Made by a program: the position numbers and the translations under genes. The notes under the pieces were generated by a model. It saw only the letters and a list, made by a program, of their open reading frames with translations. It was not told the DNA's origin and did not search any database. From Lotus japonicus (taxonomy: Eukaryota > Streptophyta > Magnoliopsida > Fabales > Fabaceae), in the NCBI RefSeq assembly GCF_012489685.1, contig NC_080042.1:45994066-46058065 (forward strand): a DNA stretch of 64,000 bases. The letters run 5' to 3'. Below, in pieces: positions 52,450 to 64,000 of this stretch. Numbering within the stretch: position 1 is the stretch's first letter; each line of letters begins with the position of its first letter.

Positions 52450-55400
52450 CTAGCTCTCCCATATCCCTTCTTCATGATCCAAACGAGTAACTTGCACATC
52501 GTCTACTTCATTTTCTTCGTTGGAGGTAAGCAAATTTGTTGCAGAAGACGGAATCTCAGAAATATGAAGGGATTCTTCACTACCATGTGTGGTTTTTGGT
52601 TGTAGAGCCACCGACCACCTTTTGTTAGAAGGATCTGTGACATAAAACACCTGTTTTGCTTGGGATGCCATAATGAAAGGTTCTTCCCTATAAGCTACCT
52701 TGGAAAGATCAACCAGTGTATATCCAAATTCATCAATTCTTACACCGTTGGAAATATCAATCCACTTGCATTTAAATACAGGCACTGTAAATGTAACATA
52801 ATCAACCTCTCAAATCTCTTCAATCACCCCAAAGTACGGTGTAGATGCCATTATAGGTCTTTTATCTTTGGAACTAGAGAAGTGCATGGACTCGGCCACA
52901 ACCATAACCCCACTATTTTGTATAGTACTTCTATCATCTTTTGATTTTGTATAAAAGGTAGTTCTATTAATATCATAAGCACTCCAAGTCATAACATTAC
53001 ATTTAGGCTCAAATGAGAGTCGTTTTATTGTATCAGAAGCACTTTCATCATTAGCAATTGTTTCTTTAAACCATTCAGAGAAACTCTTATTGTGCTCTTT
53101 TAACAACCCTATTTCATTCATCTTGGGGTATTTTTCCTTTATAAAGCTTTTGTGGGCAGATAAGTAAGGTTGAACTTCATCAGTGTTATTCAATATATAC
53201 AAATGCGCTGGATGACGTACCTTCCAAGTCATGGACTTGACATTTAAACCTTGTGTACCCTTACCTTCACATCTTCCATCATGACGAGACTTTGGAACCC
53301 CTATAGCATCCGCTTCTGACAAATAATTTGAACAGTACTCAATAGCTTCTTCTGCAATGTACCTTTCAACAATCGAAGCTTCCGGACGGTGTGGATTCAT
53401 AGTATACCCTTTTAGTATCTTCATGTACCGTTCTACCGGATACATCCACCTTAAGCAAACTGGACCGCATAATCTAATCTCCCTTACCAAATGAACAATC
53501 AAGTGTTCCTTAATGTCAAAAAATGAAGGAGGAAAATGCATCTCCAACTGACACAAGATGACTGCAGCCTCATTTTCCAACTCGTCTAACTTCAATGGAT
53601 CAATGACTTTACTACATATTGCATTGAAGAATAAGCACAGCCTAGTTATAGTTTTCCTAACTTTAATAGGCAATATTCCACGCATAGCCACTGGTAGTAA
53701 TTGCTGCATCAGAACATGAAAGTCATGAGATTTTAAGCCAATTAACTTGAGATCTTTCATTGAAACAAGTCTCTTGATATTTGATGAGTAACCTTGCGGT
53801 ACTTTGATACCTTGTAAACACTCACAAAAACTTGTCTTCTCTTTCTTAGACAAAGTGTGACATGCTGGAGGCAAATATGTCTTGTTACCTATCTGTTGTG
53901 GAGTTAACTGTTGTCGTGCCATTAATGTGAAGAAGTGTGCCAATTAGACTTTCACAAACATTTTTCTCTACATGCATCAAATCAATACAATGTCTTACAT
54001 CAAGACTTGACCAATATGGAAGATCAAAGAACACCGACCTCTTTTTCCATACATTTTTTTCAGCAGGCTTCTTTTGTTTCTTTCCAAAGATAACCTTCAC
54101 ATGTTGTTGTCGTTGATAAACTTCCTCTCCAGTCAAGGGTTTTGGCGCAACACCATACTCTGATTTTCCGTTGAAAGCTTTCTTCAATTTACGATATGGA
54201 TGATGACGGTCTAAAAATTTCCGATGCCCAAGATAAACGGTCTTCCTTCCATGATTAAGCTGATGGTAACTTGTATCTTTCTCACATATAGGACACGCTT
54301 TATGCCCTTTAACGCTGTAACCAGACAAATTACCGTATGCCGGAAAGTCGTTGATGGTGCAAAACAACATGGCACGCATATTGAAATGCTCACCAGAATA
54401 CGCATCAAGAACATCAACTCCTTGCTCCCACAACAATCTTAAATCATCAATCAATGGACTTAGATAAACATCTATGTCGTTTCCTGGTTGTTTTGGGCCC
54501 GGAATCATCATAGATAACATCATATATTTACGCTTCATGCACAGCAAAGGAGATAGGTTGTAAATTATCAAGAGAACAGGCCATGAACTATGGTTACAAC
54601 TTAGACTACCATACGGATTCATTCCATCGGTAGCAAGTCCAAGTCTAAGGTTTCTCGACTCTTTTCCAAAACTTTGAAACTTCAAATCAATTTTCTTCCA
54701 TTGCAAAGAATCAGCTACATGGCGAATTTTTCCATCTTCATTTCTCTCTTCTGCATGCCATCTAAGGTTCTTTGCGTCATTTGCATTAGAGAACAATCTC
54801 TTGAACCTTGAAATTATTGGTAGGTACCATAACACTTTTGCAGGAGGACCCTTTGTGCTCACATCATCACTGGAATCACCATCTTTCTTTTTGTAGCGTG
54901 ACGCCTTGCACTTCGGACAATGATCATAGTTTTCAAACTCTTTTCTGTATAAGATGCAATCATTAGGGCATGCATGTATTTTTTTATACTCCATGCCCAT
55001 CGGACACAATACTTTCTTGGCTTCATAATGACGATTCGGCATTGTGTTACCTTCTGGAAGCATTTCTTTCAACAATCCAAGCAAATCAGTGAAACTTTTA
55101 TCACTCCATCCATTTTTCGCCTTCAAATTAAACAATCTTAACACAGCTGACAACCGTGTAAAGTTTGTGCATCCCGGGTACAAAGGTTCTTCCTTGTCTT
55201 TACATAAAGTATCATACACATGCGCTCTCTTAAATGATTCTTCTCCAATATCATGTATCATGTCTTCCAGCCGATCATCCATATCTACACATACTTTCTC
55301 TCTTTGTGATACACTTGGCATTACTACTTCACCATGCCATATCCATTGTGTATAATTTTGACAAATCCCTCTCCAAGCTAGATGGTCCCTTATTTCATCC

Positions 55401-55558
55401 TTAGTAAGTTTTGGGTCCCGGTTCCCACAAGAAACACAAGGACATGGAAAGAGTCCCTTATTGTTCGGAAGATTCTTTTCAGCAAATTCTAGAAATTCAA
55501 CCACTCCATTATCAAACTCATCACTTAATCGATTAGCTCTCATCCAACTACGATCCAT
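52450..55558 (-). pseudogene. CACTA TNPD-type transposase (Tnp2), broken
   Basis: The chosen start is MDRSWMRANRL (ATG at 55558), the typical opening of the transposase-associated domain, with CPCVSCGN near residue 40. The Tnp2 core follows, with LGLATDGMNPYGSLS and TINDFPAYGNLSGYSVKGHK, the blocks holding the conserved aspartates of the CACTA DDE fold, then CPICEKDT. After RHCIDLMHVEKNVCESLIGTL (written here in part) the frame breaks near 53885-53930, where a short non-triplet deletion joins it to the next frame. That part (53943-52810) resembles DUF4218 and the start of DUF4216 (PPACHTLSKKEK, MYPVERYMK). A TGA at 52810-52812 then interrupts it, and the remaining DUF4216 end runs 52785-52450. 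No introns are seen. Two lesions make this copy inactive. Confidence 0.9.
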
Positions 55559-55639
55559 AACTACGTTCTGCAAATTATCACATACTAAATTAAAGAATTG
55601 TGACCCTAGAACCAAACTCATCAACATTTTTCAAATGAT

Positions 55640-57050
55640 AAGCTAAAGACAACCTAAAAATTAATTGTAAAAAATCGAACATGAACAAGCATTCAAATTA
55701 AATAAGCCAAAAATGAATCACGAATTCAGAGAAAACAAACTTACAGCAAGATGGAAGAGTTCTGCAGTGGCTGGAAGAGTTCGCCGGAGCTGGAGTGGCT
55801 GGAAGAGTTCGCCGAAATCAAAAACTAGAAATCCTATCTAAAATATGAAAACAGTGTGCAATCAAAATTCCTGTAATCCCTGTCTCTGCTGGATCTGTGA
55901 TCATCACGATGCCTGCAAATATTCAGGCATTAATGAATACATAAGAATGGTGCCAATCATGCTGGTCTGTATCTACAGTCTATTTCATTCATACTGATGG
56001 TTGAGGAATAAGACATTAACCAAAGCAGGTCCAAAATTAGCATAAAAAGATTAATTCTTTCATCAAAAGTATCAGCAGAGGAATCAGGTGAAGTCAACTA
56101 TAAGCATGGTGCCACGCTGAGGCTACCTTAATTAATACTATACAAAATGCTGCTGGTTCAACAAGTTATGATGCTTAAATGAAAATTAACATTAACATGG
56201 AGTGCAGAATTGACAAATATTAAACAGCTTGATGGAACAAAAATGAATGCATTCAATTAAGCAGTGAAATTTCCAAAGATCAGAGATGGTTTCAGCTATA
56301 AAATGTGTCCATCTGGAACATAGAGACAGAAATTAACACAAATCGCGTGTAACTGAAACATCACTGCCCAACTTCTACTATCACAACGAAAAACAATTTG
56401 AAATTGGTGCTTTCAACTTCCAAAATTCTCAGAACAAAAATCAGCAGCCACTAAAACAGCACATGACATACCTTCTCCTGGGGCTGCGGCTCCTTGACCC
56501 CTGCTTTGCTCTTTCCTCTGATTCAATAATTCTTCCTTTGTGACTGCAATTGCAAGAAACTAGAGTGATTGAAGCATAACAGAATGCAAGTACCCAATAA
56601 CTCTTTCCTTTGTGACTGCAAATGCAACATAACAGAATGCAAGTACCCAATAACTCTGACCAATAAAAGTGGTACCTGAGTTGAGAGCTTCCAGCAGTGC
56701 GACGACGATTTGAGCTTCAGCAAGGATTTAGGGATTGCGTGAAAAGAGGGAGGGACCTGCGAACAGGAGAGAAAACCAGAAGGAGAATCTGAGTGAGTAT
56801 TACGGATTCACGATTTAGGGATTCAATGGAGTGAAGGGAATATAGGGATTTAGTGGAGTGGGCGAACAACGGCGAAACAGGCCGGACCTGCACAACGCAC
56901 GAGCGACGGCAAGCGACGGCGAGCGACGGCAAGCGACGGTGAAAGAGGAGCAAGAGCGTAGGGCGACTTAGGTTTTCAACGGTGAAAGAGGAAGAAAGCA
57001 CTTTGAACGAATATTACTCTTTGTATCCTGTGTAAAAATTAAAAAAAGAA
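55640..57050. other. CACTA 5' region: promoter and untranslated sequence
   Basis: No frame with transposon or host homology. It contains two GC-rich patches: a 'gagcgacggcaagcgacgg' repeat (about 56895-56940), and a partial duplication of 'ctttcctttgtgactgcaa..aacagaatgcaagtacccaataactct' at about 56532-56660. As the transposase reads leftward from 55558, this stretch should hold its promoter and 5' UTR. Confidence 0.5.
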
Positions 57051-57054
57051 TGAT

Positions 57055-57425
57055 CTTTCACAACGGTTATAACAAAACCGATGTGAAAACTAAAAAACTG
57101 AGACTTTTCACATCGGTTATAACATAACCGATGTTAAAACTAAAGAAAATATGGACTTTTTACATCGCTTATACTTCAACCGATGTAAAAAGTACTTCAT
57201 TAAAATTTCAAAAATGCCACCGCATTTAGCTTTCACATCGCTTATTATAAAAACCGTTGTAAAAAGTATTTCCTAACTACTTTTCACATCAGACATATTC
57301 CCAACCGATGTGAAAACTATCATAAAAGTTCACTATAATTTTAATATTGCCACTGCGTCATCTTTTACATCAGGTTATTGATTAACCGATGTGAAAACCC
57401 TGATGTGAAAAGTCTTTTTTCTAGT
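57055..57425. repeat. CACTA right subterminal array
   Basis: At least six inverted pairs of TTCACATCGGTT-type motifs, more degenerate than the left array (variants 'ttcacaacggtt', 'tttacatcgctt', 'ttcacatcagac'). The asymmetry in quality between the two ends is clear by eye. Confidence 0.88.
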
Positions 57426-57432
57426 AGTGTTA

Positions 57433-60400
57433 AGAGGGGCAAGTCTTGCTAATATACAGAAAGGTATGTTAACCAAACAAAATTTGAGTGGGTTTTTTTC
57501 CGGTTAGAAATAGAAATAAGTCAAAAACAATCAATTATAAGTTTATAACCATGTAACCTAAATCCTAATATACAATTTATGTGCATTGACCCAATTACTC
57601 GACATGATAGATTTTTTATTGATAAAATAAATTTTGTTGAAACATTTGCTAAACAACACTATAATTTTGATAGAGATTATGTGTTCTTCCAGAAATATAA
57701 GAGGTGGTGTACAATGTTGATTGAGATGAAAAGGCAGCGAAGCGGTGTGGAAATACGCAGGAGATGTACTTGCAGGTACTTTAATGTTCAAGTTAGCTCA
57801 ATATTAGAGAAAAAATCTCAAAATCTTAAAAGAGTAATATGTAAGCAAAATGAGTAATATTTAATGGTAATATAAATAAATTTACTTTTTATTTTAAAAA
57901 AAAGACAACTATTCTCCACTTAGGCTTGTCGTCTGTCGATTAAATTGTGTATGATTATTGTAGGTGACAAAACCCTTTTTATCAAATATCTAACATATAT
58001 ATGTAATTATAAATACTCCAATTTGAAATCACTGCTCAAGTTAAAATAACCACGAGATGATTGATCATCGCACTTGTAGGGACAACAACATTAGGCTTAA
58101 GTATGTTTAAGAGTCCGAAGTGGATTTTATAATTATTTTTGTGTCTAAATGGATATTATTATTCAACAGAGATCATACAACGTGTGGGGGTAGGGCTGCA
58201 AGGATAAAAAATTGAATATATATATAAAGAGAAAAAGAAAAGCAGAGACAAACAAAATATGCATGATTTAAAGTTACAGTCTCCTCTTTGAAATTTACCG
58301 CGTACAATATTCCTTCTTTCTGTCTGGTGCCTACATATTTCTAGCTTGCCACCTTTACTTATCATCATGCCCATATATAGCTAGCTGAACACTTTTACCT
58401 TCTTCTTTTCCTTATTAAGAGATATATTATTAACCATAGAAATTGGACCACGCAGAAATTCATGAATGCATGCAGTTGCATCTTAATTACATTAATCTAA
58501 AAAAAATTATGGTAGGTAGGCTAAATATATATTTTTTGTGCCCAGTATATTCGTTGCGGTTCTCTATACTTAACAATAGAGACATCAAAATGTGATTCAT
58601 TCTTAATGATCAAATATCGTCTGACCTCATTATCAATGGACATGGTAAGTACAAATAGGCCAAGCTACACCTTATGGTTATGGTAGGCTCAATCAAACAA
58701 GCTAGCCCACAATATACACAATTCAATCAACTAATCCGACAAATTCTGCTTGTGATGACTATCTTATGAGTCATTCCCATTAAACATCTATAATATACTA
58801 TAATAAAAGGGGAGCATAACATATACAGTTAAATTAAATAATTAATAATTTACCAAGTTAAGAATATTTTAGTGCATGCATATGTGTAAATCTAAATCAA
58901 TGGAAAATGCTAAAGTCAAAGAAAGATCTTTTGTTAGTCTTTAAAACGAACTCCATCCATCAACCCCCTGCACGGAATTAAGAGAATAAGAGGGATGTTT
59001 ACTTTTACCTAATCAATTTATAGTAATTACATTGACTTATGTGGGCAGTCATTTGTATTTGTTTTAATTTTCTTTATTTTGACGGATGTCGTCACTTGTT
59101 TTTTAGGTGATTGATTATTTGAAAAATTACAACAAATTTGTACATTGAACCGATTAAGTTACGTGTAGGCGTTTTTTTTTTATAAGCAGTTATGTGTAGG
59201 CGTGATGAACTTGTTTGGTAATATAATGATCATTTAAGCTTAAAAATTGAAGCAGGCTGAGCAGGCATGATGGGAAAAAGAGGAAAAGAAAGTGAAGTGG
59301 AAGATGAAGGGAACAAAACACTTAATGGACACAGTTTGAAGCTCGCAAGTAAGAAATTGTTTGCAATCTTATTCTCATCTGATTGATTCTTGACACCACT
59401 TTTTTTCAGAATTGAACTAAACAATACTTATCTCGAAAGCGAGGACACGAGCCCAACTTTACGAAACATGCAATCATCTACTTAACTCTCTTTCTCTCTA
59501 TAGACAAAACACATATCTGCATGTGCATAGGCATGTGCAAAACGATAGCACTTTCAATTCCTTCCATTGGAAATTAAGATAAATATGATCAATTGTTGCA
59601 AGCCTCCAATTTACGATCCACCATCAACAATTATAGTTTGAAACCTGACTTTTAAGATTTATGTGTAGTTTGATAATAAAAAAGAAGAGTGTTTTCATTA
59701 TAATTGAAATGCATGTTTATAAATTCTTCACTTTAAACTCAATTTTTTTTTAGTATGTTACAATTGATTATGTAAAATTAAAAATTAATCCAAACATGCT
59801 AACAATGTTGATCTGGTATGCCTAAAAGACTATTAGGCCCGATATTGTATGAGTGAGCTCGAAAGTTTTATACCATGTTGATCGCTTGAGACTACGCAAA
59901 ACAAGTTTCATCTCGTCCGACAGTCAATTGACATGATATAAGTTGACACATATATAAGATAGTTGCAAGGTTGATTATCATCTCGGAAGACATACATAAA
60001 GACTTCACCAAAGCACAACGTCTCAAGCATGACTCTCACATTGTCTATAAACACTAGTTTGATCGTTCATTTGCATAGATACTACTCATTTTGCTAATTT
60101 ATTATCTTCAATGACTTTGAGCTTCTCTCTATGTTCTCATACTGATTTGAGTATGGCAGTGTCTTTGTAGGTACCTTCGTCATCATGTCAACATCACACC
60201 ATTGCATCAGAAGATGCATCTAGAAGCGTGCAACATTCACTAGCTCGGAGTTTAACATTTTGTTTGTTTGAGGTGGATAGAAGAGAGAGAGAGATGGAAT
60301 ATAGAGAGATAGGGGAGAGGTGGATCAATCACTTTTGTTTGGTGGACAAGAGAGAGATTGAGGGTGTGTTTTCCCTCGCTTTTCATTTAAAAAATGTTTT

Positions 60401-60696
60401 TTAATCAAAAGTTTTTTTTTTCTCTTTCAGCTTATTTATTTTCTTCTATCTCTTTTATTTCTATCATAACAAACAATACTAATCACTCAATTCTTTTTCT
60501 CTCCTCTACTCTTTTTTCCATCTTTCTCTTCTCTACCAAACAAAGTGTAAACAAACAAATATGTATGTTTACACATTATGGATCCATGGCGAGATTATTT
60601 TGAGATCAAGAGCATTCTAAGTTATGTGATTATAGTTACAATTCCGCATTTACACTTAATTGGTAGAGTTTTTTGATGTAATATAAGTATATTGTA
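57433..60696. other. Intergenic, no gene recognised
   Basis: AT-rich sequence. Short frames (57579-57857 plus, 58159-58374 minus, 59230-59424 minus) lack domains, splice support or coding-like composition. A fragment of the dispersed MITE-like family lies near 59640-59815. Near 60270-60540 a pyrimidine/purine-skewed 'agagagaga' to 'ctctctt' pair may be the two arms of another degraded inverted repeat. Confidence 0.4.
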
Positions 60697-60819
60697 CATG
60701 TGGCCAGTGGCGGATCCAGGACCTAGGGGTCAGGGGGTTCAAATTTTTCAAATGAACACATCGGTACAAATATAATTAAAAATAACTTTAATATGTTTAT
60801 ACATCAGAAATTATACAAG

Positions 60820-61064
60820 TCATAGTTGCTCTCGACGTGATTTCATATTCTGAAATCGTTGAATAATAAGCTTAGAGTCAATGTTATTGAATACATCACT
60901 CTCAATGTAAGGAACTAAACAATCGTTCATTCATGTATCTCCAATTCGGCTACGCAGCCTATTCTTCACAATATTCATAGTAGAGAAAGCTCTTTCTACA
61001 GTTGTCATTGCAACAGGCAAAATCAGTGCCGATTTCAAAAGGAGATAAACTTGTGGATAAACAA
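60820..61064 (-). pseudogene. hAT transposase C-terminus (dimerisation domain), remnant
   Basis: Reading the minus strand from about 61064: VYLLLKSALILPVAMTTVER, then AFSTMNIVKNRLRSRIGDT, an in-frame TGA at 60931-60933, then MNDCLVPYIE and IIQRFQNMKSRREQL with a TGA at 60820-60822. This is the typical end of plant hAT (zinc-finger MYM/DUF4371-type) transposases, where a conserved Trp usually occupies the position of the internal stop. The N-terminal and catalytic parts are missing. Confidence 0.85.
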
Positions 61065-61588
61065 CATGTATTCCTTTTTCAACCAACTTGATGACCTTGC
61101 TCTCTTTATTAAAAATTTGTCCATGACCTTCCTAGAATTAAAAACAGACTCAACTTCACTCTACCAAAAAATCATGCAGGAACGAACATCATAGCAATGC
61201 TAATTGCGAATTACCTTGTTGTTGTTGTTGCTTTGCGGGCTTCGAATAAGGTTTTTTGGATTTGGATTTGGCTTCAGGCGCGGCTGGGCTAAGTGGCGCG
61301 GCTGGTGCGTGGTGGACTGGTGGTGGCGTGGTACCGTGGTGGTCACGTGCGTGCTTGGCTTGAGTCAGTTCTCACTTCTCAGTTGGGTGAGACTTAGGGT
61401 AGCAACAGAAAGAGGGTGAGTGGTTGAGTGCATGCGTGTGTGAAAGAGTGAGAGGAGTAAGTGAGTGTGAGTCTTTGATACAAATAAGTGCAAAACTTGG
61501 TCTACTTGTATATTTAAAATTTTTAGGGGGTTCAAAAAAAATTATATAAAAGGGTAAATGCAATTTAATTTTTTTTAGGGGGTTCAGG

Positions 61589-62102
61589 TAGGGATGGCAA
61601 TGAGTAGGGTCTGGGTAGGGTACTATAGTACCCATCCCCATACCCGCATTTTAAAAAATTACCCGTACCCGTCCCCATACCCGTGTGGGTAGCAACTTGA
61701 ATGTCCGTCCTCGTACCCTCTGGGTACCTATATGCCCGTACCCGTGCCCATTACCCGCAATTTAGCTAACCAAAATATATTTTTCACTATTTTTGTTAAT
61801 AGAAAACAAAAAATACAACTAACTTTTTAAATAAAAAAACACTAATATAAATACAAAAGATTATCTACGTAACAAATAAAATCATTCAACTAAGAATATA
61901 TTTTTTTAGAACGAATAAGCGAGAAAGATATAATTTAATTTTTAATTTTGGATTTATAATACAGTCCTAAAGTTGTAGGTTATTAACTTACTAATTTTAA
62001 AAATAAGTGGGAGTAAATTAGCAATGATTATGAATACTTTAAATAGTCATCTATTTTTTAAAATAATTAAGTTTGAAAGCTATAGCTTAAGTTAATTTGC
62101 TC

Positions 62103-62148
<46 letters not shown>

Positions 62149-62333
62149 TATATGTGTGTGCGGGTATGGGGCGGGTTGGGTACTATAGTACCCATACCCG
62201 CACCCATACCCATTACTTTTTGCGGGTAATTACCCATACCCAACCCTATACCTATCTAGCGGGTTTTTACCCTACCCATAGTGGGTATTTTTTACGGGTA
62301 CCCTATGGGTCCGAGACCCATTGCCATCCCTAC
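61589..62333. mobile_element. hAT-type MITE, 745 bp, nested in a hAT element
   Basis: The ends TAGGGATGGCAATG and CATTGCCATCCCTA are perfect inverted repeats, flanked by GGTTCAGG (61581-61588 and 62334-62341). Both arms carry 'gggtactatagtaccc' and degenerate 'acccgtaccc' tracts, again close to a full-length palindrome with an AT-rich centre and an AAT microsatellite. Same family as 7880-8415. Confidence 0.88.
62105..62148. repeat. (AAT)n microsatellite
   Basis: Uninterrupted AAT units, about 14 copies, within the right arm of the nested hAT MITE. Confidence 0.95.
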
Positions 62334-62371
62334 GGTTCAGGACATAAGGTAGATCCGCCCATGCATGTGGC

Positions 62372-63420
62372 AATTATATTTAAGTTGGGAACATCTATCT
62401 ATATTCTAATAAAGTTATTTTTTTTAATGAAAGTTTTTTCCTTACATAAAACTTTGACTGATACTTTAATTAAGGAGAATCAAATATGTATTTTTAATGT
62501 GATTAGAAGTTACTAGTTAATTTGTTAGGGTTATTTAACTTGATCAATTTACTGCGTTGTTGGTGTTCTTGAATCTGCCTCTAGGCTCTAGCATGCAAAT
62601 GTAATAGTACCTACTACCTAGCTATATCTATAGACCTAGAGAGAATGTAGCATACAGATGGATAGTTAGACATTTTCTTTTTTACTTTTAACTTTTCTCT
62701 TTTGGTCCTTTTTCATTGCACCTCTGTGAAGATGCCATTGCCACTATGATATGAAGTTGTGGCCTAACTTTCTTGGTGCTTCCGATTGTGTATTTATGTT
62801 ACATGAACTTGGAATAATTTTCTATACAATTACATTTGAAACAGCAAGGAGAGGGTGGTAGTTAGAAGCTACAGGGAACAGAATTATTCCTCAGAAAGGG
62901 AAATAGAGAGATTTAAGATTCGGTTTGTTAAAAACAAGGGTAAAAGAAAAGGTTGTTCCCCCAATGTTGCTTTAGTAGGACATTTCCCCCTTTTTCTTTA
63001 TATATTATTTATTTCATGATCAATTTTTTTTGTCACATTGCACTTTGTGTGTAGCTGAAGCATTTAGATTTCATCTCTTGGCTTGTTCCCTTTTAATTTC
63101 AAAAGTCACATACAAGAAGACATAAGAGGTGGGCGTGTCAAAGGAAGAGGTGGGCCTCGTGCGTTGAGCCCCAATAGTTGCACCTTTGTGTTGGCCCTTA
63201 AGATAAACCTACATAACATCTAACTAAACTGTTCCCCTTAATCACATACATGGTCCTCTTTCCATACCTCTCCTTTTGTGCACTTAATTTTGCACCCATA
63301 TTGATTGGCAATGACTTTAACTGTTAATTAGTAGCTAGTACAAGTATTTCATCTCAGATTAATCTCTTTCGAGACATAAAGATCATCAAATGGATTTTGC
63401 CTCTTCCAACAAATTATTTT
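62372..63420. other. Intergenic, nothing recognised
   Basis: AT-rich sequence without recognisable ends or coding potential. The frame at 62154-62516 crosses from the nested MITE into this stretch and is not a gene. Confidence 0.4.
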
Positions 63421-63421
63421 T

Positions 63422-64000
63422 TGGCTTAAAAGCACATTTGGTCCCCCACGAATGCGTTTTGTGCAAAAGTGGTCCCTAAACTAACTTTTTAGCATTTTCA
63501 GTCCCCCACGTTATCTCCTTTTATCATAGTTGGTCCTTCTGTCAATTTTCTAACATTTTTCTCCCATGTGACATATCTTTAAATGACGTGGAGGCTTATT
63601 AGGAGAGAGGCGAAGCAAGATGGCACACAGATGAATTAAAAAATTAATTAAAAATATAAATATTAAAAACCCAGAAACATTCAATCTTGTTCTTCATCTT
63701 CATCTTCAAAACACATGATCTTCATCTTCTTCCTATATCATCTTCATCACCTTCAAACCCAAAAACCCAGAAAAATCTTTTAAAACCCCAAATTAAAACT
63801 GTCATTCTTAATTAAAACCCATAACAATTCCTTAAATTGAGTTCAAATAGTTTACATCAATAGCACCACCACCCATTAAGCAAGATTAAGTAAGAGGTAG
63901 AATAATGACTAACGACCCAACACCAGCATAAAAATGGTTAATATTGTTTAATTGAGAAAGACAAACCAGGAGACATTAGGGCCAAGCATACGACAGTAAG
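63422..64000. mobile_element. Left end of a MULE-like element, cut by the window edge
   Basis: Starting near 63422, 'ggcttaaaagcacatttggtccccca' is followed by repeated 'ggtccct', 'gtcccccac' and 'ttggtcc' phrases, then 'aaatgacgtgg'. The layout matches the first 200 bases of the MULE at 30242-32093. AT-rich and TTCATCTTC-rich sequence follows. The right end is outside the window, so type and length are inferred only. Confidence 0.5.

Larger units (their letters stand above)
48226..57429 (-). mobile_element. CACTA (En/Spm) transposon, 9.2 kb, two broken genes
   Basis: The ends are CACTACTAGAAAAA and its complement TTTTTCTAGTAGTG, flanked by the 3-bp duplication TTA (48223-48225 and 57430-57432). 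Subterminal arrays of TTTCACATCGGTT in both orientations occupy the first 430 and last 380 bases. Two genes are transcribed on the minus strand: a TNPD-type transposase (52450-55558) and, downstream, a multi-exon gene with a Transposase_24-like region and Ulp1-like C-terminus (49141-52289). The transposase is interrupted, so the element is unlikely to be autonomous, but its ends look intact and could be moved in trans. Confidence 0.95.
60705..62363 (-). mobile_element. hAT transposon remnant with nested MITE
   Basis: The left end is CAGTGGCGGATCCAGGACC and the right end TAGATCCGCCCATG, an imperfect inverted repeat, flanked by the perfect 8-bp duplication CATGTGGC (60697-60704 and 62364-62371). 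Inside, on the minus strand, is the C-terminal dimerisation region of a hAT transposase. A hAT MITE (61589-62333) is inserted 30 bases from the right end. Without it the remnant is about 900 bp. Confidence 0.88.

Noticed and set aside
57579..57857. 92-codon plus-strand frame right of the CACTA element
   Set aside because: AT-rich codons, no recognisable domain, no splice or promoter support.

Overview
This is nuclear DNA of a flowering plant. It is AT-rich, has spliced genes with GT/AG introns, and carries an Aux/IAA auxin repressor, an SNF5/BUSHY-type gene, a PI31-like fragment and nearly every class of plant transposable element. The style of the repeats (short LTR elements ending in CCAATGTGGGACT-type sequence, and MULE ends reading 'tttggtccct') suggests a legume, but that is an inference and not a species call.

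Host genes are few: the 3' end of an unrecognised gene (2-349), a two-exon 75-residue small protein (6953-7524), a shortened PI31-like reading frame (12858-13508), the 3' half of an SNF5/BSH gene on the minus strand (14790-32216), and a complete four-exon Aux/IAA gene on the minus strand (34952-36159). No other convincing host gene was found; the rest is intergenic or transposon DNA.

The most striking structure is the last intron of the SNF5/BSH copy. It is about 14.6 kb long and holds a three-level nest: a short non-coding LTR element (15255-29250), interrupted in one LTR by a Ty1/copia element (15664-28095), itself interrupted in gag by a Ty3/gypsy Tekay-like element (16206-24131). Each level has a perfect 5-bp target-site duplication (CTAAC, CTCCA, GCGTG). 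A MULE with a 9-bp duplication (30242-32093) fills another intron. The 5' exons of the gene are not visible and one exon carries a frameshift, so this copy is probably broken.

Between the BSH remnant and Aux/IAA lies a mosaic chain of two short LTR families sharing the same tRNA-iMet primer-binding site (32936-34793). To the right are a Helitron (38257-45921) containing a 4.1-kb solo LTR (39492-43604), a MULE with a PB1-like MuDR N-terminal reading frame (45967-47854), a 9.2-kb CACTA element with a TNPD-type transposase and a second gene combining a Transposase_24-like region with a Ulp1-like C-terminus (48226-57429), and a hAT element with a nested hAT MITE (60705-62363). The left third holds MITEs of the MULE, hAT and PIF/Harbinger types, a second MULE carrying a nested hAT MITE (7858-9995), a SINE-like unit and a solo LTR. 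Boundaries were called from terminal motifs and target-site duplications read by eye; no alignment or database search was run.
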